Origin: Didymodactylos carnosus
Lineage: Eukaryota > Rotifera > Eurotatoria > Philodinida > Philodinidae
Direction: 5' to 3'
Assembly (NCBI GenBank): GCA_905250885.1
Contig: CAJNOQ010000357.1
Span: 1-53,700, forward strand
DNA length: 53,700 nt
Shown: piece after piece, positions 1 through 13,600 of the stretch
Layout of the letters: every line of letters starts with the position of its first letter
How positions within the stretch are numbered: position 1 is the stretch's first letter
The notes under the pieces: generated by a model
Databases searched by the model: none
What the model was told of the DNA's origin: nothing
What the model saw: only the letters and a program-made list of their open reading frames with translations
Made by a program: the position numbers and the translations under genes

Positions 1-757
1 CATTCTGATGATGACAGTGGATTCTGTCGAAATATCAATGAAATAAATACATTATGATTAGTTAATCATGTTTATAGCAGTTCTGTACTTCATTACCTCA
101 TTATTTCTATCGACTATTTAAATGAAACTAACTCAATTTATTCTATCTCATTCAATAATCGAAGATTCTTGCCTAAGAGATTATAATATTTAATAAACTG
201 TAGAAAGAAATTTCTACAATTAAAAAGTGAACAATGCATTTGATTAGTCAACTTTTTATAAACTATTTATTCCACATACATAGTTACTTAGAACTTTTTC
301 TAGACGTTAATGTTTTTGTGTAAGCGGGTTCAGATCTGTAGATATTACTATTACTGAACGACATATCGATACAGTTGTCATTTCATTACTATACTTACTT
401 ACTATATAGGCGTACATTTATATAAAAGGAAATTTGTTTTTCAATACAATATTAAAGGTTCAAATTTTAATGAACAATACAAAACAATGATAAGAAAACC
501 AATCATCCTATAATTAACACTTTTATAACCATAACTCTAACAAATTAGAGGAACGATAACATTTTACAATAAATAAAGAGAGTAAAGATAATAAATATTC
601 CAACGAAGCCATATCTATCATTTCTGAAACATCTCTGCTCACAAAAATAACATTATTACGCATCGCTTTGTTTTTCTTTAACCGATATGATATGGTTACT
701 TCATCAAATGAATAACTATTTCTGTAAAATTAGAATTGTTACCATATTTCATGCTTA
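1..757. other. AT-rich non-coding DNA
   Basis: No open frame with protein-like composition, no splice-framed exon and no RNA gene was recognised. The stretch ends at the target site of the inverted-repeat transposon. Confidence 0.6.
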
Positions 758-761
758 TATA

Positions 762-1496
762 TGTTACAGTAAAAATTACAATTTCAACCAGTGGAGAATA
801 AAATTTAAATCTCCATTAGAATGAGATTTTAAATTCCACTAGGCAATAATGACTAACACTCCTATTTCAATCTCCACTATAGTAGAAATTATAATTTGAC
901 TGACATGATGCTGATAGTAAAATGAATATCCTTTTTTTATTGAAAATATTATTTTTACCATGTAAAGTGGTATCTATTCAATCAACGTCGGATGATATAG
1001 TGTTGTAGAAAGTGTGTACATTGACAGGTGTGTTGTCAGTCACTTTTTGTATCCATGATTTATTAGACTTGTCCAAGTGCAATTCTGCCGCTTTGCGTAC
1101 TATTGATTACAAATGTTTACCAGTTATTACATTCATCCAAGCTTGTAAAAGTTACACTAGTACAGGTGGAAATACAATTGTGGAAGCGTGCAATTGTAAA
1201 CGAGACTGTGGAATAAAAATTTGTCCATGCCCAGCTAAAGGCGTGAAATGTTGTACAAAATATCACCTCAAAAAAAAGTGTATTCAAATACCTAATGTTA
1301 TTGAAAAACTATTTGTGTGATTGTTAATAACATTTTCAATAACAAAAAAGATATTCTTTTTACTATCAGCATTATGTCAGTCAAATTATAATTTCTACTA
1401 TAGTGGAGATTGAAATAGGAATGTTAGTCATTATTGCCTAGTAGAATTTACAATCCCACTATAATGGAGATTCAAATTTTAATTTCCACTGTAACA
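762..1496. mobile_element. DNA transposon with ~170-190 bp terminal inverted repeats
   Basis: The left arm (762-953) and right arm (1326-1496) are reverse complements of each other with scattered mismatches and one roughly 20-nt length difference. Both ends begin TGTTACAGT. Each end is flanked by TATA (758-761 and 1497-1500), so the target duplication is TATA, or TA if the TIR starts two bases further out. The 735-bp length leaves room only for a short cysteine-rich ORF, so the copy is non-autonomous. I cannot assign the superfamily; a TA-type duplication would fit Tc1/mariner-like elements, but the arms are long for that group. Confidence 0.85.
1012..1320 (+). pseudogene. Cysteine-rich CXC-like fragment inside the transposon
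   Basis: The frame is open for 102 codons to a TGA at 1318-1320, but it starts at GTG and has a TAG just upstream, so it lacks a normal eukaryotic start. Near the C-terminus is the spacing CNCKRDCGIKICPCPAKGVK, followed by C-C, then H and C. This resembles the tesmin/TSO1-type CXC zinc-binding module (C-x-C...C-x-C...C) found at the end of some invertebrate transposon and integrase proteins. The N-terminal half is not recognised. The arms of the transposon flank it tightly, so it is probably the remnant of a last transposase exon. It could instead be a captured host exon. The family match is from memory of the pattern only. Confidence 0.5.
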
Positions 1497-1500
1497 TATA

Positions 1501-3981
1501 CATGAATGAAACAAATTATGAGGAAAAACGAATAAAATTACAAGACAGTCAAACTTTTGTTTCAACTCGCTCATTTAATCTACACAAATTATGTACAAGT
1601 GAAAGAAAGAAAAATTAATTTCATTCCTTGTTTTTCTAATACACTTTATCTTTGTCAAAGATCTTTTACTTATTTAATGTTTTTCAACTGAGTCAAAAAA
1701 ACGTTATAAACGTCTAAAAGTTCTCCATTTCTATCTACTTTAAGAGAAACTTTTTTGATTATTTTAATTTTTTTACATTCAAGAAAGCCCAATATTTTAC
1801 ACAGTTTTGTAACGAAAAGAAAACTATCTTAACTATTTAATAAAATAATTTACAAAATTTAAAATATTAACTAATAATTTTCGATCAAACACATGTATTT
1901 GATAATCGTAGCAGTAAAACGGCACTAATCATAAATGCAAGTATTATAATAATACTATCGATTATTATTTTCATATAGATAACATATTATACAATTAAAA
2001 ATATTGTCGATTAAAAAACAATATAGAGTTGACAGTGTATAATTTAAAATAAGAACAACAACAGCAATTAGAGATAGAATAATAACAGTTGGAACAATTC
2101 GAAATAGAAATGATCGACAAAACTTGAATTAAAGCTAGTTAAAAACGATAAAATATCAGTAAAAATCGATTCTATTTCGTATAACAAAATACTCATCTAT
2201 TAATCGTGAGAATTTATTTCCAAATAGAAATACCCTTGAATAAACAGGAAAAAAAAAAGAGGATATTAGTGATAATTTGAGAATGTCCAAAATAATTAAG
2301 TACAAATACAAATTTTTGTTATTAATTTGTTTTCTTCTTTATTACTATTAGAAGAATAGTCAAATGAGAATCGTCTATAGATCGTTAATCAGAACTTTTT
2401 GCTCTTATCTAGTATCTACTCAAATTTTTACCATATTTTTACCCGTCATTTTTCTACTCATAAAACTATTATATTGTACTAAACTCTGTGTGTGTGTGTC
2501 AAATATCTCAATTATATGAAAGATTATGAGATCAGAACAACAGAAGAACGAAAAGAAACAAAAAAAAAAAAAGAGAGAAAACTATTACAAAGAAAACGAT
2601 CTAGTAGTGAACAGACATTGTTCATCTCATTCTTGAATCAATTATAAAACAAAAAGAAAAACAACAATATACAATCGATGAGTTGTCATAAAAAAAAGAA
2701 ACACATTATAGAGATAGGTAAATATAGATCGAAAAATAGAAATTTCTATTTTTTTCAAATTATTCAGCAATTTTTCATGTCAAACTGTCATTTAGAATAA
2801 TACATAATTGCGAGTTATTTATTGATCAATATTTTTAAGTTAAAAAGATAAATTATATTAATTTCAAATGTGACCTTGTGAATGTTAAACTGATGGGGAT
2901 TTTTATTTAAATTCTCGATGGATATTAAACAAATGTGGCAAATTGAAGACAAGAAGAATTAGTATCGATCTCACTTCAACAAGTGAACAAATTTTTTGGT
3001 AGAGAAAATATTAATGTGTGACTTTTTATTGTTGTTGTTGTTATTTTGTTTTTCTTCTTCCTACATCTTATTTTAAACAATATAGAAATGACATATAAAA
3101 ACAAATCATCAAAATAATATAAGAGAATTTTGGGTGAACATAAAATAAAATAAGAAGAAGGAAAAGAAGGAAACATCTATTCATATAGACACAAAAATAA
3201 AATCTTTCTAAAACTAAATAAAACACAGCATAAGTGTTTTCGATTATTATTTTTCTTATTTCTTGTTATTACTGCTGATTAAATGACACACACACATACA
3301 CATACACATACATATACACCAAAAAAAAAAAAAAATTCTAAAAGAAAAAATGACTTTCTTATACACACGAATGATTTAAGACGATAATAACATACAGAGA
3401 AAGATGAAAAAAAAAAAGAGTTAGCAATTGAACTAAACACTTATACATAAGGAAAATTTTTTTGTTATTCAAGTATGATAAATATATTTGGTGTTAGTTA
3501 GTTGATCAATAATATAAAAAAAGAAAGAAGAAACATATATATAGAAAAGAGAGAAAAAAATTTGATTAAAGACTTTATTGTAAACAATTTTTAAGTTCAT
3601 AAAAATAAAAACAAATTTCAATAGATAATATATGATGTAAGTGTCGCCCGTTTTTCAATAATATGGTTTTAGAATTGTATTCAGTTTGTTATCTACTGTA
3701 TTATTTTCAATATTAGACTAGTATCTATCATATTTTTCATGACAATAAAATTCTAATCTATTATGAATTATTCAACATTCAAATACTCATTTTATCTACA
3801 TTCATATTATTTCAAGGATAATAGAAATCTACAAACTTTTAGTTATTATTCATTAAGTATAAAGATCATATCATAATTCAAATTGAATTTTGTCTTAATA
3901 CGTTAGATCAATATTTAGAAATAGTTTATTATTAGTATTATTATTTATTATGGATGAATTCAATGTATAAATCAATTTTCT
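1501..3981. other. AT-rich non-coding DNA with small microsatellites
   Basis: About 2.5 kb without a convincing gene. It contains a short GT run near 2485-2500 and a CA/CACATA run near 3291-3320. A minus-strand frame at 2976-3176 is low-complexity and not protein-like. If the RNA-binding-protein gene continues to the left, this is probably part of a large intron. No second RRM exon was found here. Confidence 0.55.
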
Positions 3982-4437
3982 ATGACAAACAATACGTGGG
4001 ATTATATAATGTATCAATATCATTTTGAGAACAATAATAACAATAACAACAACAATGAATTAAATAATTTTCGTAATGAACAATGTCGTTTTTCATTTAT
4101 GTTTATAGTATTTTCTTTTATTGCATTAACCATCACGATATGGATGTTTACATTGGCTAATACAAATATGTCAAAAAAATATTTGGCACCCTATTTAATT
4201 ATTGGATGTTTAAGTCTTCTATTATTTTGTATATTTTTTTGGGGTACACTTGTTTACTTGTTTAAAGTGTTAAAAACAAGTAATAATGAACAACAACAAC
4301 AAAAACAAACAAAGAAAGTTCTAAATGTTCATTTTTCTGATAGTCAATCAATATTTCAATCTCGAACGATTAATAATGATAATCATAAAACATTTGATGA
4401 TAAAATATTACATTTTATGACACACAGTGACGTCTAA
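3982..4437 (+). CDS. Small two-span membrane protein, unrecognised family
   Basis: An uninterrupted 151-codon frame runs from ATG to TAA. After a leader with a run of nine Asn (about residues 18-26) there are two hydrophobic segments, roughly residues 38-57 and 68-93. They are separated by a short polar loop (ANTNMSKKY). A hydrophilic tail follows, rich in Gln, Asn and Lys. This suggests a hairpin membrane protein with both ends on the same side. No signal cleavage site or known motif was seen. It lies on the opposite strand to the RNA-binding-protein gene and would be intronic if that gene extends left, as expected. I do not recognise the family. It could also be the last exon of a longer gene, but no upstream exon was found. 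Confidence 0.55.
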   Translation: MTNNTWDYIMYQYHFENNNNNNNNNELNNFRNEQCRFSFMFIVFSFIALTITIWMFTLANTNMSKKYLAPYLIIGCLSLLLFCIFFWGTLVYLFKVLKTSNNEQQQQKQTKKVLNVHFSDSQSIFQSRTINNDNHKTFDDKILHFMTHSDV

Positions 4438-4607
4438 TGTTTGACATTTTTATAAGAACAAAAAATAAAAAAATGATTAAATTAAAATCATTAAAAATCA
4501 ATTATTAATTTCATATTTTAGAATAGAAGATCTTCGTTTTTCAAAAGTATAAACATTAGTAACTTCTGTATTAATGAGAGGAGAGAGAAAAACTTTTGTT
4601 TATTTAC

Positions 4608-7600
4608 CTGTTTTTCATCCAACATATGTTGTTCTTTTGCCAATACTTTGTCCACTGCTGTTGCATCTTTGAATGTAATAAATCCAAATCCTCTAAACCA
4701 GTCAACAATAAAAATATAAATTACTTGAAAAGAGATTTGTGACTATCCAAACAGTAAGTATCAGACTCGATTATTAATTTAAAAACATGATTACTATTAA
4801 AAAATCTCTTTTTTTCTATTTTATTTATAGTAGAATGTTAAAATAACTTTTAAAAATTATGTTACATACCTCGATCGTTTTGTAATGGCATCTTTCATAA
4901 TCATGCATTCTAATACTTCACCGTACTGTTGAAAATATGTTTTTAAATTCTCTAAAAAGTAGATAAATAATATCTGTTTAATAAATAATGTATATAAACC
5001 GGAAAATTCAAGAAGAAAAAAATAAAATTTATTTACCTGGTGTAGTCTGCCAACTAAGTCCACCAATAAACATTTTTCTAAAATAAACGAGTCGATTTGA
5101 TCATATATTCAAATATAGTACTTATCATTTCAATGACTATTACCTATCGAAAGGACGTGGACCATCATCCTCGTCATCGTCGTCATCTTCAGCATATTGA
5201 ACGTGAGATCCACTAAGAACAAAAAAAGGAAATAATCAATAAGATGTGATGAATCATCTTTAGAAGGTCGAAAAAAGCGGTGGAAGGGGAGGGGGTAATT
5301 GAAAAAGCATTTTTTTCGCTTTTCAACACGTTTATAAGAGTAAATAGTGTAAACATTTTCTCACATCCCCGATTCATTCTTGACAAAAAATAATGAAAAA
5401 AGAGAGACACAACAGAAAAAATAAACTATTCAACAAATTATTATTTTTAAATAAATATATTTTTTGATCTTATTATTTTTAATAAAGTTAAATTGATTTA
5501 TAAATAATTATACATTTTTTGAACATGATAATGTTGAACCCCATCGTATTCTTAATTTAGGCGGAAAAGTGAAAAAAAATGGCAATCCTAAATCAAACAT
5601 GATAGAATAAACACCTTGTTTTCTTTTTATTTCAAAATATTTTTATTTAACACTTTCACCTCTTTAATTCATTTTGACTTAAATAGATTTATTTTATTTA
5701 TTAGTGTTAATCAAAACCATCTACACGAAGAAGTGTTTAATGTATTTTTTAAGTTTGGCATAACAAGGATTTTTTCTAATTAATTAACTCAGTTGAAGAA
5801 AAAAGAACTGAAGCTCAACAAAAAGCGAGAATAGACGGATATTGCGCGAAAGATACAAGTTTCAACTAAGTAAAAGCAAAAAATTGGCACTAGTTTTGAA
5901 CTATTCCTTGTTGACAAGTGATCAGTTTTATTCTGTTGACAGCACGAATCAATTACATAATCTAATATTTAAAGTGCATTAATAATCGATATATCAACGG
6001 TGATAATATCTGAAAAAACGATTAAGGTATAGTTCTATATTTTAATAGCCACAAACTATTCCAGTGTTTATTATTTAATATTTTATTTTTCAGATTCGGT
6101 CAGAGATGGGCAACTTCAACTTCAGAGTTGAGCTTCGTTTTAGTAGAGTTGAAGTTGTGTTTTTATTAGATTAGGGTTGAGTTGAGTTTAGATTTTTTTT
6201 CAACTTTAACTCCACAGCTCCAGTTGAAAATTTTTTTAAGTCGGACAATTTTTTCCTTTTTTTTTATTGAATTATTAAAATGACTTTTTTTGTGTGTATT
6301 CTCGTAAACAAAAACGAAATAAACAACTGCTAATAAAATAAAGAAGAAAAATGAATCAGGATAAAATAAGTTCCTATAGGAGTTGAAGCGGAGTTGGAGT
6401 TGAGTTGGAGTCGAACTTAGTCGGAGTTACCAATCTCTGAATTCGATCGCTGTTTCCAAATAACCAAAAAAGATGAGAAAAAATTAGAAAATATGATTAA
6501 CAAAATTATTATCACTAATTTGAGATAAGTAGTAACAGAAAAAAAAGGATTAACATCAGAATAAATCCAAAGTGAATCTGACATTTTGATAAATTAACCA
6601 TCTCTCGTTTAGCCAATGGAAAATATATTCTCATACATGTTTCACATAAATAGAAGTGAGAATAATAATAAACGCATGTATTCATCAGTAAAAGGAGTAA
6701 ATATATATGATTAAAAAGGTCAGTAAAAAAGGTTTACATCTCATAATTAGATGAGATCAAATGTGTGGAAACAGAGTTCAGTTGATTTTGTCAACAAATA
6801 ATTATTTTCTCCGCTCGATTGAGATATTTTTATTGTTTAGAGTGTCTAACGATAATTAAATACAAGAAAAGTTCTAGAGAATAAATACAATACTAGAAGG
6901 TAACTATCTAATTTAATAGTTGATCATTAGTGGTAAAATTTTTGAAAATATGTTCAACATACTAAATGACGTTTAGAAACGAAGTATCAACCTTGCTCCC
7001 GTTGAAATATTATGCATTGTTATGGTATAAAATATTTCTATGAATGTAATGAGAACACATAATCTTTATTCAAGAGAACATATAGTTTTTTTCAAATATC
7101 TCATAAAAATTTTACATTTATCAATTGTTATGAATGAACGATCATTTTCTAAACTAAAAGTGATAAAGAAATAATCATTGCCAAATGAATGATTTTTATT
7201 TAATATTATGCTTGATAAAAATGATCAACTGGATAAATTCAATTTGTTTGATTTTAGCTAAAATTGTAGACAAAATGAAAGATAGAAGAATTGAACTTGA
7301 ATCAAGAGAGAAGCGGTTCGATTTTGAGTAGAGACGTTTCTTTTCTTCTATCCTTTAATTTTGTTTTTCTGTTGTTCTATTTAGACTTATAAACTTTATT
7401 GTAACAGTATGAAAAGTTGTTATTGATAAAATAGTATTAGATGTAGGAAACACGATAATTTTTCTTCAAATTCATACTATCTCCAACGGGACATTTTTTT
7501 ATCTCTCTATATTCAATGTTTCGGCTTGAATATGCTCAGTTTTCACGACTAATTATCGACGAATTAAAGCACATAACAAAAAATAGTAACTTCAGATATG

Positions 7601-10600
7601 AAAATTTGAACCATCTTTAATCTGAGTCTGTATGATCGCGTATAATCAAGAAGAACAAATATAGCGTGGAAAGAACTTTTTTCTAGTTGAAAAACAATAA
7701 GGGTCTTTTGGCTTCATTCAGTCGATCTAATGATGAATGATTTCCGTTTTGTATAAAAAGAAACCTTGATACAGTATCTGAAAAAGAAACTCATATGTTA
7801 TTCTTTTTTTTCTTGATTGACTATCATAAACCTAGTGCTTGTTCAAAGTAAAAATGACGAGAGACATTTATTTTTTGCTTATAACGGCTTCTAAACACTT
7901 TTCTCTTCTTTGAACTTTTAAAAAATTATAATAACAATTGTCTACTGTTCTGTCTTTCTATAACCTATCGTTTCTCATTTTTGTTATAGACTGCTACCCA
8001 TACTATATGCGCAAGTTCTATTATATAACCTCCCTCCCCTCCCCAAAAAAAACGAAAATTCATCACATAAACGTCATTCTGATATTATACAAGAGTATTA
8101 CAAATACATATCCATATCATAATTATTTAGTCATAAAACCATGTACTCAGCCAAGCAAACAGTCGCACAAATTCTCCCTATAACAAGCTTAATTAACACT
8201 TAAATAACAACTGTTTATGACACATTTGTTTTTTTATTGAGAGTATTTCGATTTCAATAACACCATAATTCTAAGGTTTCTTATTACCATCTATATCGAA
8301 AAAATTGTGCCTTTTTTGAAAGTCAAAGATATACAGGTACACGGGAATATATAAAAACGAAAAGAGTAAAAGAAAACATGAGCATAATAATAAAAAAAAA
8401 AAAAATAACTAAAAAGTTGCGTTACAATAACAGAAGGTGAAAAGGAGTAATGAATTTACGCTATGAAATTGTTTATAGAGAATTCGACCTCGACACAACT
8501 ATTTGGTAATGTGACAAGTACAGAAGAAGAAAAAAAAAAACGCAACTACTATTATATTTATTTGTTTATGTTGTGATATACATTTCTCTTTCCTTCTTTA
8601 TTCTTCAATGTGCTCTTAAATGTGTGCTTAAATAATTATGTGTATGGCTCACTGCAAACATCTCTTCTGTTATTCACGTCAAAAACGATGATGTAAATCA
8701 AAAACTTTAGTTACTAATCATATTAAAAAAAAATTACACATGGGATCTCAAGTATATACCAAATGTGCTGAGGCTTAATTACTTATCAATTTATAGATTA
8801 TCGTTTTCTAAATCAGCTGAACTGAGGAAACAAACATCGGCCTAGTCAAGTGTTGTTAAAACAAGCAATAAACATCTAAAACCTTCAAAATTGGGATAGT
8901 TTCTTTTTTCTCTCTTAAGGAATAGATCTCATAACTATTTTTTATCTCGGTATAATAAGTGGTGGACAATTCAATTTATATATTTTTCATAAAAGCTGAT
9001 GATGATGATGATGATGACTATAATTTTTGTTCAAATTATACGATTAACCTTGATTGTATTACAGTTAACTTGTTAAATGTATGTCTATGCATAATTCTCC
9101 TACTTTTTTATATTTAATAATATAAATTTATTAACCTTCAGTACAAATAAAGCTCAATCAACGGCTTAACACAGGTATGTTCAGGCGAAAGAGTCAGTCA
9201 AGATGCATTTGTTACTATCAAAGTAGCACAACTATAACTGTGTACACGTAAGTAATATATTTGTTATGATTTATTCATTGATGTCTTCTTCTTCTTCTTC
9301 TTCTGTAACTTTGTTGCATAAATGGTAGCACATAAATATCATTTATCATCGATCGGTAAGTTTTTCCCAGTATATTGAGAAAAAGAGAGAGAGAGAAAAT
9401 ACATATGTAACAGACAACGATCCGTACGAAAAATAGAAAAAAAAAAATGAAAAAACATTGCTATTGGCTATGTGCAGAGAGTGAAACATGTTTAAATTTA
9501 TAACTAATAACTATCAACAATGAATAATCATTTTTCTCAAATTGGACATATGGGAACATTCACTAAGCATTCATCCTCTCGTAATAAATAATAAATAATT
9601 GAGAAGTTCGCAAAAATGTCTAAAAAATGATTTTCTTTTTTTTAAATTTCTTAGTATTTGATACTCATTCACTTTATGTCATATTAGACTATATTACAGC
9701 TACAGCCTTGAGCTTCGATTAAAAGTCAATTAGAATACTACTCATACAATTTATATATAAAAATGTATTTTGTCATGTTAAAGAAATCAATGAAGTTTTA
9801 GTAATCTCGTAACGTGCTCTTCTATGAACTTGAAAGAAAATTACGATAAGTTGTGTTTTTTAGTGTTACTGTAGTAACTGAGACGAGTATATTAGTGTTA
9901 AATGAGTGAATTCTATTCAAATAATTACAACATATTGACGAGACCAAATAATTTTTTGAAGTGCAAAATTCCAAAATTATTTTTATCAATAATTGCATCG
10001 ATTGTGACCTTGAAGGGTTCTTAATCGCGTCCTAAATTTATTAGAATTAATACCACGTGAACTTAGGTTTATCGAATATTGTTTTTCTCATATAAACAAA
10101 AGTTATAGAATAAGAAGTCAAATCATCTCTCTTTTTTCTACGATTCGTACAATGTATGACATCTCTCCTTTTTTGCTATTCTTAGTAGTGTTTTTTATTT
10201 ATGATCGAGAAAGAAAGCAGAAATATTTGTATCAAGTAAACAAACGTATACAGTAAATATCATGCGAGTTCTTGAAAAAATAATGTTGGTGGGCCTCATA
10301 CATTACTTTACCCTTCTATTCTCTCGAAATAAAAATAAATTCATACTTACCCATTTGTTATCGGCCTTCCATTATGATAGGGATTTCGATTTGGCGATCT
10401 ATTGTCTGTTTGATGTGACGAAGATGACAGTGAAGGTGAATTAGGCCCAATACTCTCATATTGCCAATACTGATAAGGATGTTGATGATGATGATATGGA
10501 TAAGTAGCGTAAGGTGGATACTGCGGCACGCAGTCTTTCATAATACAACTTACAGAGGAAAAATAATAGTAGTCTACAAATTACGATATTGATGATGATA

Positions 10601-13600
10601 ATTATTATTATTCGAAAAAAATTTGCGCTATGCGCAATTGTTTGTATGAGACGATACACACGTATAAACTATAACCACTGCTCGTTCTCATTCTCTCTCT
10701 CTATATGTACACAACAAAAAATAAAAGGAAAAAACATAGGCAGAATGAAAGAAAACATTCTGTGAAGACTAATGTATAGGGTGAAATAAAAAATTATATA
10801 AGCAAAAACAAGAACATAAGATATTACAAGAGTGCAATAATACACAATATAATTATGAAAGATTGTCAATTAGTTTCATTTTCAGTAGAATACAGTGTTC
10901 TTTTCAGTCACTAAGGTGATATAGGACTGTCCAAATAACTAAATTTTGCTGAATGGGGCATCGAGTATTAGATGTCTTATACTAGATTATCATAGCTCGT
11001 GCCTTATCAACTTAGACTGTTTGATTAAGCAGAATTACTGATGCGTCAAATTAACATTGGAGAGATATTAGATGTATAGTATACTTCCGTAGCTTAAATT
11101 ACTCATAATGTAATGGCATTAATTCGTAGATACACTCTACTACACTTTAAAGAAAAACTGACGTATGTTCAAAATAACTTACAAGTATCGGCTAAATCTT
11201 ATTCCATCTTGAAACATGATTTCTTACTTAGAATCCCTGTTAGCGCCTCTGCAACCTCCTAACAAATTGAGCTCGCCTAGAATATTGTGAAAATCTTTCG
11301 TGAGAGTAATATTCACCAAAATTTACAGATGATGAAAAAAAATTTTTAACAAAACAAAATTCATTTTAGAAAATAGACAAATAAATGCAATCAATTCTGT
11401 TCTTTTACGCTATAAACAAAAATAAGAAAGAGTTTGATGCCACTTGCAGATGTAGCAAGTCGTAAGAAATGGAGAAAATTACTATTTAGAAGCAGAAGAA
11501 AAAAAAGGAAGAGGAAATAAAACATAGCCAGGGAGAGATAAAGTAGTTGAATGAAGGGAGAGATGAAAATCCCGATTTTCGAGAGATTGTACAGAGCACA
11601 TGGCGCTGTCCTTAATGATTAACTTAGCACATGTTGTTCAAGGAAAAATCGATAAATGACCTGCATGCCCATGTCGTGCGAGGCATTCAGTCTTTCTCTT
11701 CTCTCATTTGGATAACATTCACGCAGTTTTCTCCTTAATACTGGTGTATGTGCATACAAGAAAACAGTTTATATTACTAATCGCAAAAATTTGCTCTAAA
11801 ACAACAAAAGTGGAAGCTCAAGTTTTAGTGCATCAAATCGAGTTATTGGGTTTAGACTGTACTGCACGATGATGCACATAGCATCTACAAAACTCAATGA
11901 TTAACAGACATACGATAGAATGAATATCGTATAAAGTTTTAAAACAAAAGCCTAAAAAAAGGTTCACTAAGTTCAAATGAAAATAAGCTAAATAAACTGC
12001 CGCATATAGCGAGGGCCGCAAATAACGGAGGGTGGCCCCTCCCCAATAACTGAAAAAGCTGTTGTTACTTTATCCATTATTCTTCGCACAAATTTTTTTT
12101 TATCAATTTCACACTACCTGAAAGAGAAATTTTGTTTTACACCCCTCTAATGTTCTGCTCCTATTTGTGGTCCTGGGAGCCGTATCACAAAAAAGTTAAG
12201 TCTTCGTTATGTGCACTTACGTGCTAATTTTATACACTTAAGTCGGACTTAAGTCTAGACTTTAACTTAAGTTTTTTCGTGATGCGACCCCCTGCGTATA
12301 GCATCATGTTCGTTTAAAATTCACGGGTACTACCATCATTAATTTGAATCATTTATTCTTTGTAGTGTTTTTCACTCATCTACAACGCTACAGGACATTT
12401 TTCTGGAAGAATGATCAAGTATTGTTTTTACTTCTTTCAAGAAAGCAAGTATTGCACAACCTTGGTTATTGTGAGTAAGAATGTGTCAACACCACAATGA
12501 AAAAAAACCGTAATCTTCTACCAATTGGCTAATATTAAGATTTAATTACAGTATCAAAAGAAGACGGGTTGTTCCATAAGACTGAAGAATAAAAGAAAAA
12601 TTCTTAAAGGACTGACGGAAAACGTGATAGATAATAGCCTTCATTGCTGACAAGTATAACGAGAATGATCCATTCTGTCTATCATCGAAAAAATTTGTAC
12701 ATGTTTGTTCAAATAAATGTACAAATTTTACAGGTGACATTCATAGATACAGTACAACATTACGCAACAGAAATTGATCATTTTCTGGAAAGAAATAAGA
12801 TGTGTCAACAGTGTTTGAGATTAGTAGTCTGTTAGCTTCTTTATCTTCCTTACGATAGACAAATGGTACAAATTTCGTCTATTAAGTCCTCCTGTATTAC
12901 TTTTAAATGATTTTGGAAAGGAAACGAGGACTAAGCATTTGATTACGAAAAGAAAAGCACTTCTGTGTGAAAGTATTGTTGCTTCCATCTGATCGCAATA
13001 AAATCTATTTTCCAACTTTTACCGTAGTCATGACACTGGAACGACAGCGGCCATTCCGATCCATTTCGTCCCCTTGAAGAATCGAAGTATGCAGCGTATT
13101 TTTATTTTGAACTATTGCATGCTTATCATATTAGGTAGTCTCATTTCAGAGTGTAACGGATTAATGTGTTGGAAGAGGACCTCTATAGAGGATGCCACTA
13201 CGCGCTAAAAGTGCGACAACAAGGACAGTTAAAAATTTCAGCATTCATCACGAGCGTTGTAGAATTGTTTACTTTTTTATGATCTTTAGAAAAGAAGAGA
13301 TGTATTCTGCATCTGTTTCAATAAAGGAGGTCAGTTTTTTCCTTTTCAGCATTTTTTGGGTGAAATTTGCTCCTTCCAGAATCCCATAACGACGACAAAC
13401 AAACATATATTTTTAATACTCACCTTTCTACTTCTAACTCTTGTCCATCCTCCATCTCGAATGAAACCATTTTCTTTCTTTCCGTGTGAAACTCACTGAG
13501 CATGATCACCGGTGCTTCTAAAATTGACATCATTTGAATTGAAACAGTATTGATCTCATACAGTTGATTGTCAGTTAGTGCTGAGAACTATGTGCATAAT

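Noticed and set aside
2976..3176. 66-codon minus-strand frame as a continuation of the RNA-binding protein
   Set aside because: No RNP motifs, no suitable splice frame and low-complexity content.
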